In this document: positions 1 to 4,699 of the stretch, one piece after another
Numbering within the stretch: the first letter of the stretch is position 1
Layout: each line of letters begins with the position of its first letter
Source: Caldilineaceae bacterium
GTDB taxonomy: Bacteria > Chloroflexota > Anaerolineae > Caldilineales > Caldilineaceae
Assembly: GCA_012032975.1 (NCBI GenBank)
Contig: JAAUPU010000229.1
Location: 1-5,829, forward strand
DNA: 5,829 bases
Direction of reading: 5' to 3'
Made by a program: the position numbers and the translations under genes
Notes under the pieces: generated by a model
Database searches by the model: none
What the model was told of the DNA's origin: nothing
What the model saw: the letters and a program-made list of their open reading frames with translations, nothing else

Positions 1-552
1 CGCGCGCGCCACTCCGGTCAGCAACGCTATGGCGCGCTCCTCAACGCGCGCGTGCGCCGCCCATCCAGGATCTTCCAGGACCTCCTCGCCAAGGCGAGCG
101 ACGGCCTCCTGCCGGGGAGCAAGATCGTCGAGAAGAAAGTGGGCCAGTTCATGGGCGATCACACCGGCCAGTTCATCATCTTGCAGAGAGTTTTGAATGC
201 CTGTGGTGACGGCAACGGCGCCCTTGCTGGGCGAGCGCCCGGTTGCGAACGCGTTTGGCATGTCGCTCTCGATGATGTAAACGCGTGGTTTTGGGATCTG
301 CGCGCGCAGCGCCAACTGCTCGACCATCCGATGCAGATGCGGCGCGTCCGCAGGAGAAACCTCACGGGCACCAGTCATGCGCAGCGCCATCTTGTCTGAA
401 AACCACCAAGCACCCATATTGATGGCCGTCGCCAACAACAGGGCGATGAGCATCCCTGTCTGACCGCCTATGGCGGAACCAATGAGCAGGAACAGACCGG
501 TCAATGCTCCGAGCAGTAGCACGGTCTTGAGGCTATTCCACTTTCCGTACAT
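1..552 (-). CDS. htpX: HtpX-like M48 zinc metalloprotease, N-terminal part, cut by window edge
   Basis: HtpX proteases are integral inner-membrane zinc endopeptidases that take part in quality control of misfolded membrane proteins. The 184 visible codons start at ATG 552-550, preceded by AAGGAG (561-566) at good spacing. Two hydrophobic segments lie at about residues 9-29 and 33-51. They are followed by family-like stretches, including NAFATGRSP (100-108) and AVAVTTGI (112-119), and by the zinc-binding, catalytic HELAH at 134-138 (bases 139-153). Full HtpX proteins are about 280-300 residues, so the third zinc ligand and the C-terminal membrane segments lie outside the window. Oddity: after HELAH the family usually has an N-x-D-like motif and a hydrophobic segment, whereas residues 139-184 here are charged and not obviously membrane-spanning. 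This could be a divergent subtype or a bad sequence end. The family call is firm; the state of the last 46 residues is not. Confidence 0.85.
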   Translation of the reverse strand, partial: MYGKWNSLKTVLLLGALTGLFLLIGSAIGGQTGMLIALLLATAINMGAWWFSDKMALRMTGAREVSPADAPHLHRMVEQLALRAQIPKPRVYIIESDMPNAFATGRSPSKGAVAVTTGIQNSLQDDELAGVIAHELAHFLLDDLAPRQEAVARLGEEVLEDPGWAAHARVEERAIALLTGVARA

Positions 553-590
553 GTGTCTATCTCCTTGATGAAGTGAACATTGGGCACCGG

Positions 591-625
591 CAAAACGGCT
601 ATGTTTACCGTTTCGCTGGAGCGAA
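591..625 (-). terminator. Overlapping small hairpins between the first mpsC and htpX, possible weak terminator
   Basis: The 98-base gap between the MpsC-like stop and htpX contains two inverted repeats. AAACGG/CCGTTT pairs 593-598 with 608-613 across a 9-base loop. TTCGCT/AGCGAA pairs 612-617 with 620-625 and shares bases with the first, so the two hairpins exclude each other. On the minus strand the first stem runs into a tract of only four U residues, so it would be a weak terminator at best. No convincing htpX promoter is visible in the gap, so htpX may be cotranscribed with the mpsC gene in front of it. Confidence 0.25.
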
Positions 626-650
626 CCAACTTAATCGATCTGCCATGATT

Positions 651-1142
651 TTAGGCAAGGTGCGATGTGCCGACAGTTGCCTCCAGCAAAGCCTGTGTCC
701 AGTTCAGGCGTGGACGCAATCCAAACTGAAAAACGATACTGTCGCTCTCGCAGTCTACCTTCACGCGCGTGAAGGTGACCGAACAGGGCAGAATGTGCTC
801 GACATGGCGCGAGAAGTCTGGGTACATCTGTTCTGCCAGCTCTTCGATATAGTGCTGAAAAAAATCGCGGCCCGATGCGCGGCGCATCAGGTGGTGTTCT
901 GCCGCGGTCAGGCTATGCTCGACCCGCACGGAGAGCACATCGTCGCGGATTGTCGCGATCGTGGCTGTGCCTGTGCGCCGCAGCGACGCACCCAACTCTT
1001 CTCGACATCGCATGGCGACTGCATCCAGCTGACCTTGCGTGACACGAATGTCTGACACTTGAGAGAGCCGATTTGTAGCTTGGCCGCGCCTCACGTGCGA
1101 GGCAGTAGCCTCTGCGGATCCGCGACTTCTTTCATCATCCAT
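651..1142 (-). CDS. Divergent MpsC (DUF2294) family protein, copy 1
   Basis: A 163-residue soluble protein whose residues about 35-143 follow the MpsC/DUF2294 pattern. There is a helical start (QGQLDAVAMR), a strand with RDDVLSVRVEHSLTAAEHHL (66-85) matching the family's D-x-VLVR...LTPAE-x-L, then GR (91-92), a long helix, and a final strand pair ending near residue 143. MpsC is named from the staphylococcal MpsABC cation-translocating, membrane-potential-generating system, but many DUF2294 proteins occur without MpsA or MpsB, and neither partner is visible here. The precise role is therefore unknown. The start at ATG 1142-1140 is supported by GAGG (1153-1156) ten bases upstream. The first 34 residues are polar and have no family counterpart, so a later start cannot be excluded. 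The copy lacks the signature SLHTD-STKTGER of the neighbouring paralogue, which marks it as a divergent branch. No clear promoter lies between it and the strong terminator at 1236-1281. Confidence 0.7.
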   Translation of the reverse strand: MDDERSRGSAEATASHVRRGQATNRLSQVSDIRVTQGQLDAVAMRCREELGASLRRTGTATIATIRDDVLSVRVEHSLTAAEHHLMRRASGRDFFQHYIEELAEQMYPDFSRHVEHILPCSVTFTRVKVDCESDSIVFQFGLRPRLNWTQALLEATVGTSHLA

Positions 1143-1235
1143 GGCGATTCGTCCTCAATTTCTGGACCGCTCTTGACAGGCCGAGCGCAGTGCACAGTTG
1201 CGGCGCGCCGTGTCGAAACGACAAAAATACCCAAT
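1143..1235. other. Gap before mpsC copy 1 with two adjacent palindromes
   Basis: Between the strong terminator and the MpsC-like start no reading frame is convincing. The palindrome CGGCGCGCCG (1201-1210) directly abuts an inverted repeat TGTCG-AAA-CGACA (1211-1223). Their position upstream of the gene and just after the terminator would suit a protein-binding site, but no repressor is known and no good -35/-10 pair was found beside them. The GAGG ribosome binding site of the downstream gene is at 1153-1156. Confidence 0.3.
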
Positions 1236-1281
1236 GAAAAAAGCCGACACGATCCCCAAGAGAGTGGAATCATGTCGGCTT
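1236..1281 (-). terminator. Strong Rho-independent terminator, minus strand
   Basis: Read on the minus strand, AAGCCGACATGATTCC (1281-1266) can pair with GGGATCGTGTCGGCTT (ending at 1241) in a stem of about 16 base pairs, including two G-U pairs, with a loop of about nine bases. The core of nine pairs, AAGCCGACA/TGTCGGCTT, is perfect. The stem runs directly into a tract of six T residues (1242-1237). On the plus strand the stem is not followed by a T tract, so the terminator works for minus-strand transcripts only. It lies about 94 bases before the MpsC-like gene at 1142. Confidence 0.88.
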
Positions 1282-1360
1282 ACCTTGTAACCTGTCTTCT
1301 TCACACCTGGTGAAGACTACACTTTACCCAGTCCGCCTGACCCAAACGTACCGTATGATG
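1236..1360 (-). ncRNA. Candidate small RNA or regulatory leader RNA, about 125 nt, family not recognised
   Basis: A near-consensus promoter (1367-1394) and a strong intrinsic terminator (1236-1281) bracket about 125 bases with no convincing coding content. Transcription would begin near 1360 on the minus strand. Apart from the terminator, the RNA can form a hairpin CUUCAC-CAGGU-GUGAAG just upstream (roughly bases 1301-1317), with an alternative pairing of GUCUUC with GAAGAC in the same segment. A G-rich unpaired section, GGGUCAGGCGGACUGGGU, lies near the 5' end. Two readings are open: a free-standing small RNA, or a 5' leader whose terminator is bypassed under some condition to allow expression of the MpsC-like gene downstream, which shows no promoter of its own. 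I looked for hallmarks of SRP RNA, T-box, cobalamin, c-di-GMP, ZTP, THF and fluoride elements and saw no match. The transcription unit is well supported; its function is unknown. Confidence 0.65.
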
Positions 1361-1366
1361 GAAATT

Positions 1367-1394
1367 AGTATATCAAAAACACACTGTTTGTCAA
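1367..1394 (-). promoter_or_regulatory. Sigma70-type promoter for the minus-strand RNA
   Basis: The minus strand shows a perfect -35 TTGACA (1394-1389), a 16-base spacer and a -10 TATACT (1372-1367) preceded by an extended -10 TGA. The expected start is near 1360. It sits 33 bases after the stop codon of the second mpsC copy and is the best promoter in the window. The surrounding bases are AT-rich relative to their neighbours. Confidence 0.85.
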
Positions 1395-1426
1395 GGGTTT
1401 GCGCGCCCGAAAAAATGAAAATCGCA

Positions 1427-1803
1427 TTAGCGCTTGGTTTTCGCTACCGGGAACTTTTTGCCCAGATCCTCATCTACCGTGAGGACGATGATTCGTTCGC
1501 CTGTCTTCGTACTCATGTCTGTGTGAAGGCTGACCAGCTGGGTGCTGGTGACATTACGCACAATTTCCTCGAGCAAGGGACGCGAGCTTTCGAAGAGCTG
1601 GCGTCTCATCTCCTTCACCAAGTCGCGCCCCTCGGTCGAGGCGGCTAACTTCTGTTCGGCGGGCGTCATCAATCCTTCAAGCGTACGAGGATCATGTCAT
1701 CAAGAAAGATCGTACGCGCGTCCAACGGACCGCGACCGAGATGTTCCTTCTCGAACTGGATAATGGCTTTGGTGAAATTTGCTTCAGTAATGCCGCGTGT
1801 CAT
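1427..1803 (-). pseudogene. MpsC (DUF2294) family gene, copy 2, split by a one-base frameshift
   Basis: Two adjoining frames together make one canonical MpsC/DUF2294 protein of about 124 residues. The upstream frame (1803-1669) gives 44 residues from MTRGITEANFTKAI through FEKEHLGRGP to DDMILVRLKD and then a stop. The downstream frame (1672-1427) gives TPAEQKLAASTEGRDLV through SLHTDMSTKTGERIIV to the end. Restoring one G in AAGGATTG (about 1670-1677) joins them as LVRLK-G-LMTPAEQ, as in intact members. The upstream stop and a downstream ATG overlap as TGATG (1671-1667), so termination-reinitiation could in principle give two polypeptides, but the break cuts the domain in half. No slippery heptamer is visible. 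The start is ATG 1803; another in-frame ATG lies at 1821. Neither has a Shine-Dalgarno sequence. Weak TTGCAC and GATACA hexamers lie upstream. Family identity is firm; whether this is a true pseudogene, a sequencing error or a split gene is open. Confidence 0.8.
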
Positions 1804-1954
1804 TGGTTGCAAGTGTATCATGATTACTAGGTCGGCGTGCAAGCGCTGACGTGCCAGAAGAATTTCTTGCGCTGGGTCGGCGAGATCAGCAAGGTTTTCT
1901 CACAAGGTGATAGCGTGGCACATGAGACAGAGTGTGGAGCGCCAATGTACGGAT
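1804..1954 (-). other. Short gap upstream of mpsC copy 2, with an open in-frame extension
   Basis: No independent gene is recognised here. On the minus strand the frame of mpsC copy 2 stays open for 33 codons before ATG 1803, back to a TGA near 1903. It reads plausibly protein-like (LADLADPAQEILLARQRLHA), but MpsC proteins normally begin close to the residues encoded at 1803 and nothing in this extension matches the family. It could be an N-terminal extension from a non-ATG start, or the remnant of a C-terminal segment of the preceding gene. No terminator is evident after the stop at 1957-1955. Confidence 0.35.
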
Positions 1955-3523
1955 TCAATTGGCGTCCGCGGACGATTCGGCAAGTTGGGTAGAGGCAGCC
2001 AATTCGCCTTTTTCAAAGCGCTGCAAGGCCACAGAGACATTTTCTGGAATTTGTCGTGCGAGTGTCCGCAGGAATCCGAGGATCTGTTCGGCGTTGATGC
2101 CTTCGTCCGCAGCGCGCTTGAGACTGCGCTGGTTGATACGATAGGTGTAGTGCGGGTAGCTGGATTGCCAGCTCGCAAAGCGTTCTACGCGGAAGCGGTC
2201 GCTGAGGGGCGTCCCATAGGCAAGATTGATCGTGTAGTCGTCGCCGATCTTGGCAGGATCGCGCGGGGCTTCCAAGGGAACTGGACAATTCTCGCCCAGC
2301 CAGTGCATGCCCCATTGACTCAGTGAAATCTGAAGGTCATCGCCTGCCGATGGTTCTGCAAGGTCGAGCGCACCGAGCCAATGCAGCGGTCCGCTGAAGA
2401 GAAAACGTAACAGCGCGCCTTCGACTGCATCCCACTGCTCGAAACCTTTCAGAAACTCCTGCGTACTGATGTCACGAATGTACCAGGTGTCGTAGTTGCC
2501 CGTTGGACGCTGAAAATCGGGTTGCGCCTCTTTGATGGCGGCGGTCACGTCCGATTGGCTGTACCAGAGGCCAGGTTGAAGCTGAGCCACAAATTGTAGA
2601 AGGCTATTGCGCGTTTGAAGCGGATCGTTGTGCCAGTTGCCGGTTTCGGTGCATTCAAGGAAGGGCGTGCGACAGAGGTCGTTCCATTCGGGCGATTCGC
2701 GCCACGCATCCCAAAGCGACCGGCGTTGGTCGGCGCGGCTCAACGCCAGGAAAGTGCGAACCCGGTTGCCCGCCAGTTGTACTGCGCCATCTTCTGTGCG
2801 ACGCAACCAGCCCAGGCGGTTTGCCAGATGCAAGATCAGGGCGAGCCGAGTATTCAACTGGGGCATGTCCACATCAAAGGGGATCTGAAGTCGCTGCACA
2901 AATCGGTCGATGTCTTCAGGATGGGGTCCGCTGGATGTCAGGCGCAACCGTTCTGTGTGCAAAAAGCCGAAAAACGTACCTGCGTCCTCAAGAAAACTCT
3001 CATCAGTCAAGATGGCGCGAGCGGCGGGTGGCGGTGGAATCGGTTGGATGGCCAGACCGCCTTCGGGCAAGGCTTTTTGGGGATGAGGCAACCAAGGCTC
3101 AATATCGGTAGGCAGGTAGATGATTGTGTGGGCCGACTGGCCAGCACCTTTGAAGCCACGCCCGATGAGGCCATAGTAGTAAAGCAGCTCGGAGATGCTT
3201 TCCGGATAGAGCCAGGGGGATTCACGTTCGAGCTTGGCCGGGCCCATTTGCCGAACGCTGCCATAGCTGCGGCTGAATTGCGCCTCGACCACTTCGCCGC
3301 TCTCCGCCAGCAACATGTCGATGGCCGCTTTCGACTCGGGATGGGATTCGGTGACCTCTTCGTAGGCCATCTGCACCGAGGTTGGATCTGTGATCTGGGC
3401 AGCCAAGAGATCGACCGCTTGTTCGCGATTGTCGGCTGCGTCCAGATAGGCGCCGCGCAATTCCGCCAGGACGGTGAGCAGCAGATCTGGATACTCGGCC
3501 AACATCTGTGAGGTAGTAGGCAT
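1955..3523 (-). CDS. Helicase-associated protein resembling the XPB/Ssl2 N-terminal domain family
   Basis: A 522-residue soluble protein. Residues about 428-500 resemble the helicase XPB/Ssl2 N-terminal domain of bacterial helicase-associated proteins: a strand DDYTINLAYG, a helix RFRVERFASW, the strand YTYRINQRSLKRAADEG, then NAEQILGFLRTLA and PENVSVALQRF. Two earlier segments look like winged-helix folds: residues 105-140 (SELLYYYGLIGRG, ending in IIYLP) and 223-262 (LALILHLANRLGWLRR). No Walker A or DEAD/DEAH motif is present, so it is not itself a helicase. Related proteins are thought to work with, or be fused to, XPB-type helicases, but no helicase gene is in the window. The protein stops soon after the PENVSVAL motif, whereas actinobacterial relatives often continue with another alpha/beta segment, so this is either a shorter branch or a truncated end. 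ATG 3523 has no Shine-Dalgarno sequence and may be read from a leaderless mRNA. A long antisense frame over this gene was judged a shadow. Confidence 0.6.
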   Translation of the reverse strand: MPTTSQMLAEYPDLLLTVLAELRGAYLDAADNREQAVDLLAAQITDPTSVQMAYEEVTESHPESKAAIDMLLAESGEVVEAQFSRSYGSVRQMGPAKLERESPWLYPESISELLYYYGLIGRGFKGAGQSAHTIIYLPTDIEPWLPHPQKALPEGGLAIQPIPPPPAARAILTDESFLEDAGTFFGFLHTERLRLTSSGPHPEDIDRFVQRLQIPFDVDMPQLNTRLALILHLANRLGWLRRTEDGAVQLAGNRVRTFLALSRADQRRSLWDAWRESPEWNDLCRTPFLECTETGNWHNDPLQTRNSLLQFVAQLQPGLWYSQSDVTAAIKEAQPDFQRPTGNYDTWYIRDISTQEFLKGFEQWDAVEGALLRFLFSGPLHWLGALDLAEPSAGDDLQISLSQWGMHWLGENCPVPLEAPRDPAKIGDDYTINLAYGTPLSDRFRVERFASWQSSYPHYTYRINQRSLKRAADEGINAEQILGFLRTLARQIPENVSVALQRFEKGELAASTQLAESSADAN

Positions 3524-3531
3524 GTCAGAGG

Positions 3532-3559
3532 ATAATTGTGAAATCGGGTTAGTTGTCAG
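3532..3559 (-). promoter_or_regulatory. Probable promoter of the helicase-associated gene, possibly leaderless
   Basis: On the minus strand CTGACA (3559-3554) matches five of six -35 positions. It is followed after 16 bases by AATTAT (3537-3532), which matches four of six -10 positions. Transcription would begin near 3525, about two bases before the ATG at 3523, which fits the absence of a Shine-Dalgarno sequence. The -35 overlaps that of the divergent promoter on the plus strand. Confidence 0.45.
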
Positions 3560-3581
3560 GCCGCGAGATATTCGCTATACT
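3553..3581 (+). promoter_or_regulatory. Sigma70-type promoter of the DUF1232 gene
   Basis: TTGTCA (3553-3558, five of six) and TATACT (3576-3581, five of six) are separated by the optimal 17 bases. The expected start is near 3588, giving a 5' leader of about 32 bases with an AAGGAG ribosome binding site. The -10 hexamer is identical to that of the RNA promoter at 1367-1372. Confidence 0.8.
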
Positions 3582-3604
3582 GATTCTACTGCAAATTGCG
3601 CATT

Positions 3605-3610
3605 AAGGAG
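3605..3610 (+). promoter_or_regulatory. Ribosome binding site that sets the DUF1232 start
   Basis: AAGGAG lies nine bases before ATG 3620. It rules out the in-frame TTG at 3596, which would sit upstream of this site, and fixes the protein start at MSRNPTYQ. Confidence 0.85.
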
Positions 3611-3619
3611 AATGATTAC

Positions 3620-4000
3620 ATGAGTAGAAATCCAACATATCAATCTGTTCCGGGTGGTTGGTCGCTTGGCAGCATCATGCGCGACATGGTCGCCGCGTGG
3701 CGTCTGTTGTGGGATCCACGAGTGCCCGGAGCGTTGAAGATCATCCTGCCTCTCTTTGCGATTGGATATTGGCTTTCGCCAATCGATCTGCTCCCTGGCT
3801 TGCCCTTCGACGACGTCGCGTTGATGATCTTGGCGCTTCGTCTCTTCGTGCAGCTGGCGCCGGCCGACGCGGTCAACGGTGCGTTTAATGGCGCTAACCG
3901 CTCTGGCTATTCCACTTCAAGCCGGAGCGAACCAGACCAGACCTATGCCGATGACGCCCATAACACGGTTGACACCACCTGGCGTGTCATCAACGATTGA
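3620..4000 (+). CDS. DUF1232 (YkvA-like) small membrane protein
   Basis: A 126-residue protein with the DUF1232 core at residues about 27-80: WRLLWDPRVPG (27-37), a hydrophobic run ALKIILPLFAIGYWL (38-52), the signature SPIDLLPG (53-60) and FDD (63-65), then a second hydrophobic run ALMILALRLFVQLA (67-80). The family's biochemical function is not established; members are small, usually membrane-associated proteins. The C-terminal 45 residues (NRSGYSTSSRSEPDQTYADD and onward) are polar, low in hydrophobic content and probably disordered. The start at ATG 3620 follows AAGGAG and a near-consensus promoter. The MerR-like gene begins 51 bases after its stop with no clear terminator between, so the two may share a transcript even though the second gene also has a -10-like hexamer of its own. 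Confidence 0.88.
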   Translation: MSRNPTYQSVPGGWSLGSIMRDMVAAWRLLWDPRVPGALKIILPLFAIGYWLSPIDLLPGLPFDDVALMILALRLFVQLAPADAVNGAFNGANRSGYSTSSRSEPDQTYADDAHNTVDTTWRVIND

Positions 4001-4019
4001 GATTCCCCCAGGTTCTGTC

Positions 4020-4046
4020 CTGACCACATCTGTCTTGGCCGATAAT
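4020..4046 (+). promoter_or_regulatory. Possible promoter just before the MerR-like start
   Basis: GATAAT (4041-4046, five of six -10 positions) ends five bases before ATG 4052. A weak CTGACC (4020-4025) lies 15 bases further upstream. No Shine-Dalgarno sequence precedes the ATG, so a leaderless transcript is a reasonable reading. The short spacer and weak -35 keep confidence low. Confidence 0.4.
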
Positions 4047-4051
4047 TCTGA

Positions 4052-4693
4052 ATGAGCGCCACCAAGCTGGACTATTCCTTCACAGAAGTTGCCAATCATC
4101 TAAACGTTGCCCCGGAGACGCTTCAGCGTATCAATCGGCGTTTTGCCGATCACCTCAGCCCTGCTGCGCTCGCGGATGAGCCACACTTTGACGGTGCTGA
4201 CCTGACCGCGTTGCTTTCTATCCAGAAGCTGCTTCAACAAGGATATAGCGATGCTCAGATCGTCGAACTCCTGCCGGCATCGCCGATTGGGGTTGCCGGA
4301 ACAGCCTCGGACTTGCCGACCGCCGCAGACGGCAAGTCGTTGGGGCCATACGACAGAGAAGGCGTCCTCTTCAAGGGCGTGGGGGACGTACTCAGTACGA
4401 TCGCCAACGGTCAGAAGGCGATCCTCAACAGCCAGAACACGATTCGCGAGATGATCGGGGCGGTTGTCCAGGACAATTTTAATCTCAAGGACGAGAATCG
4501 CAAACTGCGCGAGCGAATGCTGGAAATGGAGCGCGCTCTGGCTGAATATCAACGTCGGGAAGAGACGCGCAAGGAGCGGATGGAGAGCCGGATGCGTGCC
4601 CTGGAAGGCACGGTCGGTGCGCTTCAGCAGCAGGTTGCTCAACTGGTCCAATTGCAGCGGCAGCAGAATCGGCGTCGCGGCTGGTTTGGATAA
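4052..4693 (+). CDS. MerR-like HTH protein with C-terminal coiled coil
   Basis: A 213-residue protein with two parts. Residues about 8-75 look like a MerR-type winged HTH: YSFTEVANHLNVAPETLQRI (helix-turn-helix), the wing-like ALADEPHFDGADLTALLSIQ, and LLQQGYSDAQIVELL, which corresponds to the helix after the wing. A loose linker (76-105) follows. Residues about 107-207 form a long, highly charged amphipathic helix rich in E, R, K and Q (for example KLRERMLEMERALAEYQRRE), consistent with a dimerising coiled coil. The basic end is QNRRRGWFG. There is no effector domain or metal-binding cysteine set as in classical MerR sensors (the protein has no Cys), so it may be a structural or chromosome-binding DNA protein rather than a metal or drug sensor; that is inference. 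It follows the DUF1232 gene on the same strand and ends six bases from the end of rimO, which is on the opposite strand. Confidence 0.75.
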   Translation: MSATKLDYSFTEVANHLNVAPETLQRINRRFADHLSPAALADEPHFDGADLTALLSIQKLLQQGYSDAQIVELLPASPIGVAGTASDLPTAADGKSLGPYDREGVLFKGVGDVLSTIANGQKAILNSQNTIREMIGAVVQDNFNLKDENRKLRERMLEMERALAEYQRREETRKERMESRMRALEGTVGALQQQVAQLVQLQRQQNRRRGWFG

Positions 4694-4699
4694 AGAGCT

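Noticed and set aside
52..399. A 115-codon plus-strand open frame
   Set aside because: It is antisense to the recognisable HtpX sequence including the HELAH motif, and shows no domain of its own.
573..1055. A 160-codon plus-strand open frame
   Set aside because: It is antisense to the MpsC-like gene at 651-1142; its translation shows no domain and has the Cys/His/Arg-rich look of a shadow frame.
1172..1200. TTGACA on the plus strand near 1174 as a promoter
   Set aside because: No acceptable -10 hexamer follows at 15-19 bases, and no plus-strand gene lies downstream.
1153..1302. A minus-strand GTG frame of about 49 codons with a hydrophobic stretch (LLGIVSAFFIGYF)
   Set aside because: It runs straight through the strong terminator stem and T tract, lacks a clear ribosome binding site, and its hydrophobicity comes from the T-rich terminator sequence.
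1320..1345. GGUCAGG-like bases in the candidate RNA, suggestive of SRP (4.5S) RNA
   Set aside because: The GGAAGG and AGCA elements of the SRP apical domain and the long complementary arms are missing.
1667..1680. Programmed -1 frameshifting in mpsC copy 2
   Set aside because: No X-XXY-YYZ slippery heptamer or downstream structure is visible; a missing base in a G run is simpler.
2615..3511. A 298-codon plus-strand open frame
   Set aside because: It lies wholly antisense to the helicase-associated gene, has no recognisable domain and no ribosome binding site, and the minus-strand product has recognisable family motifs.
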